NCBI GenBank assembly: GCA_963618015.1
Contig: CAVEQS010000019.1
Span: 1-48,146 of the forward strand
Source: Apopatocola sp963618015
GTDB taxonomy: Bacteria; Bacillota; Clostridia; Oscillospirales; Oscillospiraceae
Direction of reading: 5' to 3'
Length of the DNA: 48,146 bases
The position numbers and the translations under genes were made by a program. Below the pieces are notes generated by a model, which saw only the letters and a list, made by a program, of their open reading frames with translations, made no database searches and was not told where the DNA came from. Of the stretch, positions 7,542-15,215 are shown piece after piece. Position 1 is the first letter of the stretch. Every line of letters begins with the position of its first letter.

Positions 7542-8576
7542 ATGGAAGAGAAAAGATATGATAAGTTCAATCGGCCGGGGTACGTGGAGCCGTTGAAACC
7601 GGAGACAGAATATACCTCACGCAAGGTGCAGGTGGACGGGATCACGCTCTACGACAGTGAAGCGGCGTTTCGCAAAAACTTTCTGAAAAAGCACTTGAAA
7701 AACACAGTTGATGTTGTGCGCTTTTCGTACATGATGGGAAAGCTGGCGGTAAAGCCGGTCATCGGGCCGATGATACGAAAATCGCTGGAGTGGCATTACC
7801 GGTATATCCATACGAATTCAGTGGTCGTTCCGATTGAGGTTGCAAAGGACATTATCCGCAATACGACGGATATCGCTGTATCGCCCTGTGTGTGCCGTAC
7901 GGTGCAGGCGCATTGCGACAATCCCATCAACACCTGCTTTGGACTGAATTTTTACGGACAACTGAAAAAGAAGGCCGGCGAGCGCAGTGTCAGCGTTGAT
8001 GAATGCCTCGCTGTTGCAGATATGGCGCACAAAAATGGCCTTATTGCAGTCATCGAGTCCTGCGTTCAGCCGTATCAGGACAATCTTTGCTTCTGCTGCA
8101 CCTGCTGCTGTATGCCGCTTACGCTGAAGGAGAAATATCATGTCCCGTTTGTCAATTACAACGGTCCGTATCTCCCTGTTTACGAAGAGAACAAATGCAC
8201 ACATTGCGGAAAGTGTATAGAAGCCTGCCCGGTAAAAGCGATAGACTTTGATGAAAATGGGGTACACAAGCTCGACCTTGAACATTGCCTCGGCTGCGGA
8301 TTATGCGAGAGTGCATGCCCGATACAAATAGGACGGATGGAGTATACCCCCTCGCGTGCCGTCCGCGTATCAGAGCCAAGCAAACTTCGCGTGTTTCTCT
8401 CTATCCTCTGGGTAAAAATTGTGTTTACACCGGGGGTATGGTTCTACAAGCTCTTTACCGGCAGCAAGATGTATCTTATGAAATCGGACCCCAGAGAGAA
8501 AGACATCATAAGCACGAAGCAGCCGGGCTACATCCACGGAGGCGAGAAATATGCGCCGCAAAACAGTGAAAAATAA
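7542..8576 (+). CDS. Ferredoxin-like protein with an extra cysteine-rich domain
   Basis: A 344-residue protein. Two classical CxxCxxCxxxCP [4Fe-4S] motifs occur at residues 219-229 and 249-259. Upstream is an unusual cysteine-rich region: Cys116, 118, 125 and 132, then Cys174, and a dense CFCCTCCC run at 183-190 that could hold another metal cluster. No obvious membrane segment. The start at 7542 is chosen because GGGGG (7529-7533) is seven bases upstream; in-frame starts further up lack a site. It is divergent from a LysR regulator. I infer an electron-transfer or reductive role under LysR control; the family's reaction is not known to me. Confidence 0.75.
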   Translation: MEEKRYDKFNRPGYVEPLKPETEYTSRKVQVDGITLYDSEAAFRKNFLKKHLKNTVDVVRFSYMMGKLAVKPVIGPMIRKSLEWHYRYIHTNSVVVPIEVAKDIIRNTTDIAVSPCVCRTVQAHCDNPINTCFGLNFYGQLKKKAGERSVSVDECLAVADMAHKNGLIAVIESCVQPYQDNLCFCCTCCCMPLTLKEKYHVPFVNYNGPYLPVYEENKCTHCGKCIEACPVKAIDFDENGVHKLDLEHCLGCGLCESACPIQIGRMEYTPSRAVRVSEPSKLRVFLSILWVKIVFTPGVWFYKLFTGSKMYLMKSDPREKDIISTKQPGYIHGGEKYAPQNSEK

Positions 8577-8622
8577 CGTAGAGAGCTTCTTGCATCTCTA
8601 TTGCATCAGAAAAAGTGAAAAT

Positions 8623-8656
8623 GCAAAAGCGCGGGCATCCTGCCCGCGCTTTCTGC
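8623..8656 (+). terminator. Terminator after the ferredoxin-like gene
   Basis: A 12-bp GC-rich stem (AAAGCGCGGGCA with TGCCCGCGCTTT) around a 3-base loop, extended by GC/GC pairs. It lies 47 bases after the stop. Confidence 0.75.
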
Positions 8657-8660
8657 AAAT

Positions 8661-8703
8661 AAAAATCGAGTGTTCTCAAGGAAAGATCCCTTAAGAACAC
8701 TCG
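8661..8703 (-). terminator. Terminator of the tRNA-Pro gene
   Basis: On the minus strand, a 10-bp stem (8667-8676 with 8694-8703) extended by an inner 4-bp stem is followed by a run of five T (8661-8665). It begins four bases after the tRNA CCA end. Confidence 0.8.
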
Positions 8704-8706
8704 AAG

Positions 8707-8783
8707 TGGTCCGAGTGACTGGACTTGAACCAGCGGCCTCCTGAACCCCATTCAGGCGCGATACCAAACTTCGCCACACCCGG
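8707..8783 (-). tRNA. tRNA-Pro (anticodon GGG)
   Basis: A complete cloverleaf can be drawn on the minus strand: acceptor CCGGGTG pairs with CACTCGG; D stem GCGA/TCGC; anticodon stem CCTGA/TCAGG with loop ATGGGGT giving anticodon GGG (plus-strand 8747-8749); T arm GCTGG-TTCAAGT-CCAGT; discriminator A; and an encoded CCA. It has its own promoter and terminator. Confidence 0.95.
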
Positions 8784-8801
8784 ATTTCTAACAGCTTTGT
8801 T

Positions 8802-8830
8802 ATACTACCACAAGGTGTGAGCAATTGCAA
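8802..8830 (-). promoter_or_regulatory. Promoter of the tRNA-Pro gene
   Basis: On the minus strand, TTGCAA (8825-8830), a 17-base spacer, and TAGTAT (8802-8807), ending 18 bases before the tRNA 5' end. Confidence 0.45.
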
Positions 8831-8838
8831 GTCTTTTT

Positions 8839-9717
8839 TTACGATTCCTGCGGATTTTCTGCCGTACCGATGTCGCGGTAGAGCGAAACGAAGGTTTCGA
8901 GGCAGATATTGTTCTCGGTGATATACTTCGCAGCCTCCACGCCGACATAGCGGAAGTGGAACGGCTCATACATAACGCCGGTGATCGGCTCCATGCCGTC
9001 GGGGAAGCGCAGGATGAAGCCAAACTCCTGACAATGCGCGTTCATGTACTGGAACATGGCGGTGTTTTCAATGGAGCGGTTTTTCGTCGGATAGTAGATA
9101 TCCGTGATATCACAGCAGAGGCCGGTCTGGTGCTCGCTGTGACCGGCGGGCATGGTGATGTAGTAGCCCTGGCTGTCCTTGCCGTCGGATACGCCGTTGT
9201 TCTGGCAGACGCGGATAAAGTTTGCGGCCTGCTCGGAATAGCTCCGGTAGCCGGAAGAGAGATAGACGGAGAGCCCCTGCGCGCGAGTATCCGCCGCCAT
9301 CGCAGCGAGCGCGTCGGCAATGCGGCTGTCTACGAGCTGGCCTTCAAGCGTTACGAGCTCCGGCGGCGCGTACTCGGCGATAGAGTTATCCGCGTTTGCG
9401 AGGATATACTCCCAGCTGTTGATATCAATGTCCGGCGGCTCGGGCAGACCGAGTGCCGCGGCGCGGCCGGCAGGGGAGTCCGGATCCGGTGTCGGTTCGG
9501 GTGTCGCGGTCGGCTCCGGTGTTGCCGTGGGTTCCGGCGTGGGAGACGGCTCCGGGGTAACGTCCGGCGTGGCGGTGGGTACCGGCGTCGCCATGGACTC
9601 CCGAAGCGCGGCGGCGTCAGAGGCCTTGGCCGCGCTGACGCGCAGAACCATCAGCACCGCGCACAGAAGCAATAAAAGGATCATGACAATGATCCCGATC
9701 ATCTTTCGCGTGTTCAT
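8839..9717 (-). CDS. VanY-type D-Ala-D-Ala carboxypeptidase, membrane anchored
   Basis: A 292-residue cell-surface zinc peptidase predicted to trim D-Ala from peptidoglycan stem peptides. A transmembrane anchor spans about residues 6-26, a Pro/Thr/Glu-rich TPEP-type linker 43-82, and the catalytic domain 85-285. Motifs are YLSSGYRSYSEQ, the zinc ligands in GHSEHQTGLCCDI (His196, Asp203) and the EPFHFRYVG motif (Glu251, His254). The ATG at 9717 is one base beyond the sigK stop, with GAGGAA inside sigK; the two are presumably co-transcribed, linking it to late sporulation, perhaps cortex or mother-cell wall remodelling (inference). Confidence 0.88.
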   Translation of the reverse strand: MNTRKMIGIIVMILLLLLCAVLMVLRVSAAKASDAAALRESMATPVPTATPDVTPEPSPTPEPTATPEPTATPEPTPDPDSPAGRAAALGLPEPPDIDINSWEYILANADNSIAEYAPPELVTLEGQLVDSRIADALAAMAADTRAQGLSVYLSSGYRSYSEQAANFIRVCQNNGVSDGKDSQGYYITMPAGHSEHQTGLCCDITDIYYPTKNRSIENTAMFQYMNAHCQEFGFILRFPDGMEPITGVMYEPFHFRYVGVEAAKYITENNICLETFVSLYRDIGTAENPQES

Positions 9718-9718
9718 G

Positions 9719-10408
9719 TTATTCCTCTTCCATGTTTCTTTTGAGTTTTTCGAGCGCCTTTTTCTCCAGCCGCGATACATAGGAACGGGAGATGCCGCAG
9801 CGCTTGGCCGTCTCGCGCTGCGTGAGCGCAGCGCCGCCATTGAGGCCGTAGCGGAGCCGGAGAATTTCGGCTTCACGCTCGTCGAGCACATCGTCGATCA
9901 TTTCCGAGAGGCGGCGGCAGAGATCGGTCTGCACGATGCGCTCGGACATGTCCTCCTCGTCGGCCAGAACGTCCATCAGCGAAAGGGAGTTGCCGTCGGA
10001 GTCGGTGTCGATGGAATCCGAAAGCGAAAGATCGCCCGCGCTTTTCCGGCTGCCGCGGAAATGCATGAGCACTTCGTTTTCAATGCATCGGGAAGCGTAA
10101 GTCGCAAGGCGCACGCCCTTGTCCGGGCGGTACGTGGAAACGCCTTTAATGAGTCCCACCGTTCCAATGGAGATGAGATCGTCCTGGTCGCTTTCACTCG
10201 TATAGTATTTTTTGATGATGTGTGCCACAAGACGCAGGTTGTGTTCGATGAGCGTGTTCCGGGCTTCCAAATCCCCCTGCATCCAGCGCTCCACACAGCG
10301 CCGCTCCTCCTTGGCGGGCAGCGGCCGCGGAAAAGAGCCGGAACCGGCGCCGAGCCGCAGCGAGAGAAACGCGCCGTTGAGCAGCAGTAGAAACGCACTT
10401 GCCAGCAT
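9719..10408 (-). CDS. sigK: RNA polymerase sporulation sigma factor SigK
   Basis: Sigma-70-family mother-cell sigma factor of 229 residues, uninterrupted by any skin-type element. Region 2 is nearly textbook SigK/SigE: ARNTLIEHNLRLVAHIIKKY, DLISIGTVGLIKGV, RLATYASRCIENEVLMHFR. Region 4 has TQRETAKRCGISRSYVSRLE. The first roughly 20 residues are hydrophobic (MLASAFLLLLNGAFLSL), like the inhibitory pro-sequence of Bacillus pro-sigma-K. GGGAGG precedes the ATG. It is followed with no gap by a VanY-type carboxypeptidase. SigK rather than SigE is favoured by the pro-sequence type and region 2 wording. Confidence 0.88.
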   Translation of the reverse strand: MLASAFLLLLNGAFLSLRLGAGSGSFPRPLPAKEERRCVERWMQGDLEARNTLIEHNLRLVAHIIKKYYTSESDQDDLISIGTVGLIKGVSTYRPDKGVRLATYASRCIENEVLMHFRGSRKSAGDLSLSDSIDTDSDGNSLSLMDVLADEEDMSERIVQTDLCRRLSEMIDDVLDEREAEILRLRYGLNGGAALTQRETAKRCGISRSYVSRLEKKALEKLKRNMEEE

Positions 10409-10435
10409 ACAAAAACCTCCCTTAACGGATGGTTC

Positions 10436-10443
10436 ATTGTATT
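10436..10443 (-). promoter_or_regulatory. Possible SigE-type -10 element upstream of sigK
   Basis: Minus-strand AATACAAT matches seven of eight bases of the sigma-E -10 consensus CATACAAT and lies 28 bases before the sigK start. No convincing -35 is seen, so this is tentative. Confidence 0.25.
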
Positions 10444-10450
10444 CCGGCGC

Positions 10451-10478
10451 GGATTGTCCCTATGTGTCGGGACAATCC
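10451..10478. other. Perfect 10-bp hairpin between the hydrolase gene and sigK
   Basis: GGATTGTCCC (10451-10460) and GGGACAATCC (10469-10478) form a stem with an 8-base loop, directly after the hydrolase stop. No T-run follows on either strand, so it may be a weak terminator, an RNA stabiliser or a binding site. Confidence 0.45.
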
Positions 10479-10482
10479 GGCA

Positions 10483-11418
10483 TTATTTTCCCGCTTTGCT
10501 GTTGAGCCAGCTCAGAACGTCCTCGTAGACCTCGGCGCGGTTCGTTTCGTTGAGCATTTCGTGCCGTCCGCCGTGGTAGAGCTTCATGGTAACGTCCTTC
10601 ATGCCCGCCTTGAGGAAGCACTTGTAGGCGCGGATCACGCCGCGTCCCTGCTCGCCGACGGGGTCGCAGTCGCCGGAGACGAACAGGATCGGCAGATCCT
10701 TTTTCATCCGGGCGATGTTCTTCTGCTTCGTGATGAATGCGATGCCGTTCATCATGTCGTGCAGCAGTCCCGCCGTCGGGATGAAGCCGCAGAGGGGATC
10801 CTCATTATAGAGATCAACGGCGGCCTCGTCGCGGCTGAGCCAGTCGCTGGCGGTGCGGGGATTTTCGAATTTGTCGTTGTAGCTGCCAAAGGCCATTTTG
10901 TTGAGGAAATCGCTCTTGTGCATCGCGCCGTTCCGGCGAATGTCGAGCGCACTCATCGCCTTGCCTGCGGAAACGAGGGCGGGACTCTGGTGACCGGTGC
11001 CGCTGATGACGGCGCCATCCAGCCCGGTACGGAAGCGAATGAGGTAAGTGCGTGTCAGGAACGAGCCCATGCTGTGGCCGAAAATGAAGTACGGCTTGCC
11101 GGGATACTTTGCCGCCGTCTTGTCGTGCAGCGAGCGGATATCCTGCACCGCCTTCTCCCAGCCGTTCTCCTCGCTGAAAAAGCCGAGATGGGCCTCGTCC
11201 GGCGCGCTTTTTCCGTGGCCAAGCTGGTCATGCATCACAACGATGAAGCCGTGCTCGGTGAGAAACGTGGCAAAGGCGTCATACCGGGCGATGTGCTCGG
11301 CGATGCCGTGTACAATCTGAACGATGCCGACGGGCTCTCCCTCCGGGAGATATTCGCGCGCAGAGAGTGCCGTCTGACCGTCCGAAGATAAAAATGTAAA
11401 TTCCGACATACGTGCCAT
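10483..11418 (-). CDS. Alpha/beta hydrolase, monoacylglycerol lipase-like
   Basis: A 311-residue serine hydrolase of the lysophospholipase/monoacylglycerol lipase type. Visible elements are the oxyanion segment VHGIAEHIARYD, the GHGKS lid-strand region, the nucleophile elbow FGHSMGSF, the acid in VSGDCDPVG and the catalytic His in GGRHEML. No signal peptide. The ATG at 11418 is preferred, because AAAGGA (11428-11433) is nine bases upstream; a TTG at 11424 and an ATG at 11409 are alternatives. It is divergent from glycerol kinase, which fits glycerolipid breakdown releasing glycerol, although that functional link is inferred. Confidence 0.82.
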   Translation of the reverse strand: MARMSEFTFLSSDGQTALSAREYLPEGEPVGIVQIVHGIAEHIARYDAFATFLTEHGFIVVMHDQLGHGKSAPDEAHLGFFSEENGWEKAVQDIRSLHDKTAAKYPGKPYFIFGHSMGSFLTRTYLIRFRTGLDGAVISGTGHQSPALVSAGKAMSALDIRRNGAMHKSDFLNKMAFGSYNDKFENPRTASDWLSRDEAAVDLYNEDPLCGFIPTAGLLHDMMNGIAFITKQKNIARMKKDLPILFVSGDCDPVGEQGRGVIRAYKCFLKAGMKDVTMKLYHGGRHEMLNETNRAEVYEDVLSWLNSKAGK

Positions 11419-11437
11419 AGCCAAAGATCCTTTCTTG

Positions 11438-11446
11438 TGCTATAAT
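11438..11446 (+). promoter_or_regulatory. Extended -10 promoter for glpK
   Basis: TGCTATAAT carries a perfect -10 hexamer plus the TG extension, 58 bases before the glpK start. No clear -35 is present. Confidence 0.4.
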
Positions 11447-11504
11447 GCCTATATTACAAAATATATTATATACAATTCCCGGCGAAAATCAAGGAGGTTA
11501 TCCC

Positions 11505-13004
11505 ATGAGCCAGCACGTTATCGCCCTTGACCAGGGGACGACAAGCTCCCGCGCCATCATCTTTGATGTGAACGGGAAGGTCGTGTCGCTCTCGCAGCAC
11601 CCCTTCGCGCAGATCTATCCGCAGCCCGGCTGGGTGGAGCACGATCCGATGACGATCCTCTATACGCAGCTCGAATCACTCTCGGAAGCGTTCCGCACGA
11701 GCGGCCTTTCTGCCGCGGACATTGCCGCCATCGGCATCACCAACCAGCGCGAAACAACAATCGTCTGGGAAAAGGAGACGGGGCGGCCCGTATACAACGC
11801 CATCGTATGGCAATGCCGCCGGACGGCGACGCTGTGCGAGGAGCTGCGGCGCGAGGGATGGGAAGAGAAGATCCGCGAAAAGACCGGCCTTTTGATCGAC
11901 GCCTATTTCTCCGGAACGAAGCTGCGCTGGATCCTTGACAATGTCCCCGGAGCAAGAGAGCGCGCCGAGCGCAGCGAGCTGCTTTTCGGCACGGTGGACA
12001 CGTGGCTCATCTGGAATCTGACCGGTGGGCGCGTCCATGTGACGGACTACAGCAACGCCTCCCGTACCATGCTCTTTAATATACATACGCTGCAATGGGA
12101 TGCGGAGCTCTGTGAAGCGCTGCGTATCCCGATGTGCATGCTCCCGAAGCCGGTGTCAAACTCCGAGGAGTACGGCACGATCGATTCGCATATGCCGGGG
12201 CTTGAAGAACTCTCCGGTACCCCGATCTGCGGCGCGGCAGGCGACCAGCAGGCGGCGCTGCTTGGGCAGGGCTGCATTCATCCGGGCGAGGCGAAAAACA
12301 CCTACGGCACCGGCTGCTTTGCCATGATGAATACGGGAACGAGCGTTCCGGTGAGCCGAAGCGGGCTTCTCTCGTGCGTCGCGTGGAACATCCGCGGCGA
12401 GACGAATTACTGCCTCGAGGGCAGCGTCTTTAACGCCGGGAGCACCGTGCAGTGGATGCGCGATGAACTGCATCTCATCTCCTCGGCGGAGGAAACCCAG
12501 GCACTTGCCGAGTCTGTGCCGGATAACGGCGGCGTGTATCTCGTTTCGGCATTTACCGGCCTCGGCGCGCCGTATTGGGATATGTATGCGCGCGGCACGC
12601 TCGTCGGCATCACGCGCGGCACGACGCGCGCACATGTTGTCCGCGCCGGGCTCGAGGGCATTGCCTACCAGGTGCGCGATCTCATTGAGGCAATGGAAAA
12701 AGATGCGGGAGCCCCCATGCAGATTCTTCGTGTGGACGGCGGCGCTTCCGTCAACCATTTTCTCATGCAGTTTCAGGCGGACGTTCTCCGCTGCCCGATC
12801 GACCGCCCGGTCATGGTGGAGACAACGGCGCTCGGCGCAGCGTTTCTTGCCGGACTGCACGCCGGAGTGTGGTCGGACATCGGCGACATCGCCCGTATCC
12901 GCGAGTCGGCGCACATTTTCCGCCCGAAAATGGACGCCGAGTGCGCCCGCAATCTCTGCGCGCGCTGGCACAAAGCGGTAGAGCGCGCGAGAGACTGGGA
13001 GTAA
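11505..13004 (+). CDS. glpK: Glycerol kinase
   Basis: GlpK phosphorylates glycerol to sn-glycerol-3-phosphate in the cytoplasm using ATP. The 499-residue length is standard. FGGY-kinase signatures are DQGTTSSRAIIFD at the N terminus, GAAGDQQAALLGQGC, GTGCFAMMNTG and DGGASVNHFLMQFQADVLRC. The start is set by AAGGAGG at 11491-11497, seven bases before the ATG. No glpF or glpD is adjacent; the divergent neighbour is a lipase-like hydrolase that may supply glycerol. Confidence 0.95.
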   Translation: MSQHVIALDQGTTSSRAIIFDVNGKVVSLSQHPFAQIYPQPGWVEHDPMTILYTQLESLSEAFRTSGLSAADIAAIGITNQRETTIVWEKETGRPVYNAIVWQCRRTATLCEELRREGWEEKIREKTGLLIDAYFSGTKLRWILDNVPGARERAERSELLFGTVDTWLIWNLTGGRVHVTDYSNASRTMLFNIHTLQWDAELCEALRIPMCMLPKPVSNSEEYGTIDSHMPGLEELSGTPICGAAGDQQAALLGQGCIHPGEAKNTYGTGCFAMMNTGTSVPVSRSGLLSCVAWNIRGETNYCLEGSVFNAGSTVQWMRDELHLISSAEETQALAESVPDNGGVYLVSAFTGLGAPYWDMYARGTLVGITRGTTRAHVVRAGLEGIAYQVRDLIEAMEKDAGAPMQILRVDGGASVNHFLMQFQADVLRCPIDRPVMVETTALGAAFLAGLHAGVWSDIGDIARIRESAHIFRPKMDAECARNLCARWHKAVERARDWE

Positions 13005-13005
13005 C

Positions 13006-13034
13006 TTGTTTTTTCTGAAGAGATATAGTATAAT
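13006..13034 (+). promoter_or_regulatory. Promoter for murC
   Basis: TTGTTT (13006-13011), a 17-base spacer, and a perfect TATAAT (13029-13034), just after the glpK stop. Confidence 0.55.
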
Positions 13035-13075
13035 ACCATTTCAGGCAATTTGAACTTGGTTAGGAGAGTATGTCC

Positions 13076-14461
13076 ATGCCATCGTTTTCGGAATATTACT
13101 GGGCGGGACGCCGCGGCCATCTGATCGGCGTCGGCGGCGTATCCATGTCGCCTCTGGCGGAAGTCCTCGCGGAAGCGGGACTTGTGATCACCGGTTCGGA
13201 TATGAACGAGGGGGCGAACGTGGCGCATCTGCGCTCGCTCGGCATCCCTGTGTTTATTGGGCACCGCGCGGAAAACATTCCGGCGGACGCCGAATTTGTT
13301 GTCCGCACCGCCGCCGTGCATGACGAAAACCCGGAGATTGTTGAGGCGCACCGCCGCGGCATTCCCGTGTTCGAGCGCACGCAGGCGTGGGGAGCGATCA
13401 TGAAGGACTACCGAAATTCGCTCTGCATTTCCGGTACGCACGGCAAAACGACGACGACCTCCATGTGCACGCACATCCTCATGGCCGCCGAGCGCGACCC
13501 GACCGTTATGATCGGCGGAACGCTCCCGCTTCTCCACGCCGGTCACCGCGTCGGCGCGGGCGATACGATCGTGATGGAGGCGTGCGAATACTATAATTCC
13601 TTCCACGCATTTTCGCCCACCGTGGCGGTCATACTGAACATCGAGGCCGACCATCTCGACTTCTTCAAGGATCTTGAGGATGTGAAGGCGTCGTTCCGAA
13701 AGTTCGCCTCGCTTGTCCCGGAGAGCGGGTACATCATCGCAAACGCCGAGGACAAAAACTCCATGGATGCGCTCGCGCCGCTCGGCCGCGATATCTTCAC
13801 ATTCGGTCTGAACAAGGGCGCGGACGTTTACGCCGCCAACATCGTGCAGCACGGCGCGGAGACGGAATTTGACGTCATTTACTGCGAAGAGGTGTTCACG
13901 CACGTGAGCCTTCGTGTCCCCGGCATCCATAACGTGAAAAACGCGCTTGCCGCTTCCGCGGCGGCGATCTGTCTCGGATGCAGCCCCGCGGCCATCCGCT
14001 ACGGTCTCGCCGGCTTCTCCGGCGCAAACCGCCGGTTTGAGTTCAAGGGCAAGTACAACGGTGCAGATGTTTACGATGATTACGCTCACCATCCGGGCGA
14101 ACTGAAAGCGCTGCTGGACGCCATTGAAACACTCGGCTACAAGCGCACGATCGTCGTGTTCCAGCCGCATACATACTCCCGCACGCAGGCGCTTTTCAGC
14201 GACTTCATCGAGCAGCTCCGCCGTCCGGACGTATGCTATCTCGCGGAGATTTATGCCGCGCGCGAAAAAAACACCATCGGCATCTCGTCGGCGGACATCG
14301 CGCGCGAGCTTCCGAACGGTATTTTCTTCGCAGACAACGCCGAACTCGAAAAAACGCTGCGTGCCACGGCCAGCCCCGGTGATATCATTCTTACGGTTGG
14401 CGCGGGCGATGTGTACAAGATCGGTGAACGCCTCGTTGCCGAGGGAAAGGAAAAGGCATGA
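13076..14461 (+). CDS. murC: UDP-N-acetylmuramate--L-alanine ligase
   Basis: MurC adds L-alanine to UDP-MurNAc, the first amino acid of the peptidoglycan stem. About 461 residues. The Mur-ligase layout is complete: an N-terminal Rossmann segment (HLIGVGGVSMSPLAEVL), the ATP-binding P-loop (CISGTHGKTTTTSM, about residues 117-130), the central domain with EACEYYNSF and NIEADHLDFF, and the C-terminal DDYAHHPGE motif. AGGAG (13062-13066) is nine bases from ATG 13076; the ATG at 13070 would be only three bases away. The stop overlaps the next gene by four bases. Confidence 0.93.
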   Translation: MPSFSEYYWAGRRGHLIGVGGVSMSPLAEVLAEAGLVITGSDMNEGANVAHLRSLGIPVFIGHRAENIPADAEFVVRTAAVHDENPEIVEAHRRGIPVFERTQAWGAIMKDYRNSLCISGTHGKTTTTSMCTHILMAAERDPTVMIGGTLPLLHAGHRVGAGDTIVMEACEYYNSFHAFSPTVAVILNIEADHLDFFKDLEDVKASFRKFASLVPESGYIIANAEDKNSMDALAPLGRDIFTFGLNKGADVYAANIVQHGAETEFDVIYCEEVFTHVSLRVPGIHNVKNALAASAAAICLGCSPAAIRYGLAGFSGANRRFEFKGKYNGADVYDDYAHHPGELKALLDAIETLGYKRTIVVFQPHTYSRTQALFSDFIEQLRRPDVCYLAEIYAAREKNTIGISSADIARELPNGIFFADNAELEKTLRATASPGDIILTVGAGDVYKIGERLVAEGKEKA

Positions 14462-15153
14462 CGCGAGGGGAAATGAAGCTGCGCGCCCGCAGTCTTATAA
14501 GTACGACACGCCCGCATCCCTGCCTCGTGACACTGGCGCTGCTGGTGTTCATATGGCTCGTCAACTATCTGGCGCAGAAGATCGGCGGGCAGCCGATATT
14601 GATCGACTTGAACGCGGTTGAAGCGCTCGATTACCAGAACATGGTTCGTATCGAGCTTTCCAACGCGGAATTTGTCCCGACAGCCATTCTGGTCCTTTTT
14701 CAGATGCTCATTATTGTTCTCTCCTACGGCTATACCGCCTACACGCTCCACATCGTGCGCGGCGAGACCTCCGGCTACGGCAATCTGCTTGATGGCTTCG
14801 GCATCGCGTGGCGCGGTATTGCGCTGACGCTTCTGATCGACGCGCTCGTCGTGATCGCCTCGGTGGCGCTTCTCATCCCCGGCCTCATCCTTTCGTATGC
14901 CTATGGTATGGCAACGTATTTGCAGGTCGATCATCCCGACTGGTCGCCGATCCGCTGCATGCGCGAGAGCCGGATCATGATGCGCGGCCATAAATGGGAG
15001 CTTTTCGTGCTGCAGCTGAGCTTTATTGGCTGGCAGATCCTCGCGACGATCCCGGTCGTCTCCATTTTTGTAAAGCCCTATGTTTCCATCACCGAGACCG
15101 TGTTCTACGAAAATCTCTGCACGGCGATGCCGCAGCCGCCGTATGATTTTTGA
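14458..15153 (+). CDS. DUF975-type integral membrane protein
   Basis: A 231-residue membrane protein with about five hydrophobic segments. It resembles the DUF975 family: an N-terminal MKLRARSLI-type start, VLSYGYTAYTLHIVRGE, long hydrophobic helices with a PGLILSYAYG segment, and SPIRCMRESRIMMRGHKWEL near the end. Function in the family is unknown. Its ATG overlaps the murC stop (ATGA), so it is co-translated with murC, and a link to envelope assembly is suggested only by this position. Confidence 0.75.
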   Translation: MTRGEMKLRARSLISTTRPHPCLVTLALLVFIWLVNYLAQKIGGQPILIDLNAVEALDYQNMVRIELSNAEFVPTAILVLFQMLIIVLSYGYTAYTLHIVRGETSGYGNLLDGFGIAWRGIALTLLIDALVVIASVALLIPGLILSYAYGMATYLQVDHPDWSPIRCMRESRIMMRGHKWELFVLQLSFIGWQILATIPVVSIFVKPYVSITETVFYENLCTAMPQPPYDF

Positions 15154-15160
15154 AAACGAT

Positions 15161-15190
15161 AATACCGGCTGGCGTATACCAGCCGGTATT
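15161..15190. other. Perfect 12-bp hairpin without a T-run
   Basis: AATACCGGCTGG (15161-15172) and CCAGCCGGTATT (15179-15190) flank a 6-base loop, seven bases after the DUF975-type gene. There is no terminal U tract on the plus strand. It is probably a transcript-end or stability element for murC-DUF975. Confidence 0.5.
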
Positions 15191-15215
15191 CCTGTAAAAG
15201 AGGAGAGGATATACT

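Noticed and set aside
9460..9600. Short tandem DNA repeats that look CRISPR-like
   Set aside because: They encode the Pro/Thr/Glu linker of the VanY-type protein in frame, with units of about 6-18 bases and no spacer structure. The same applies to 32630-32800.
9719..10408. A skin-type insertion or split in sigK
   Set aside because: The reading frame is continuous from the pro-sequence to region 4, so there is no interruption.
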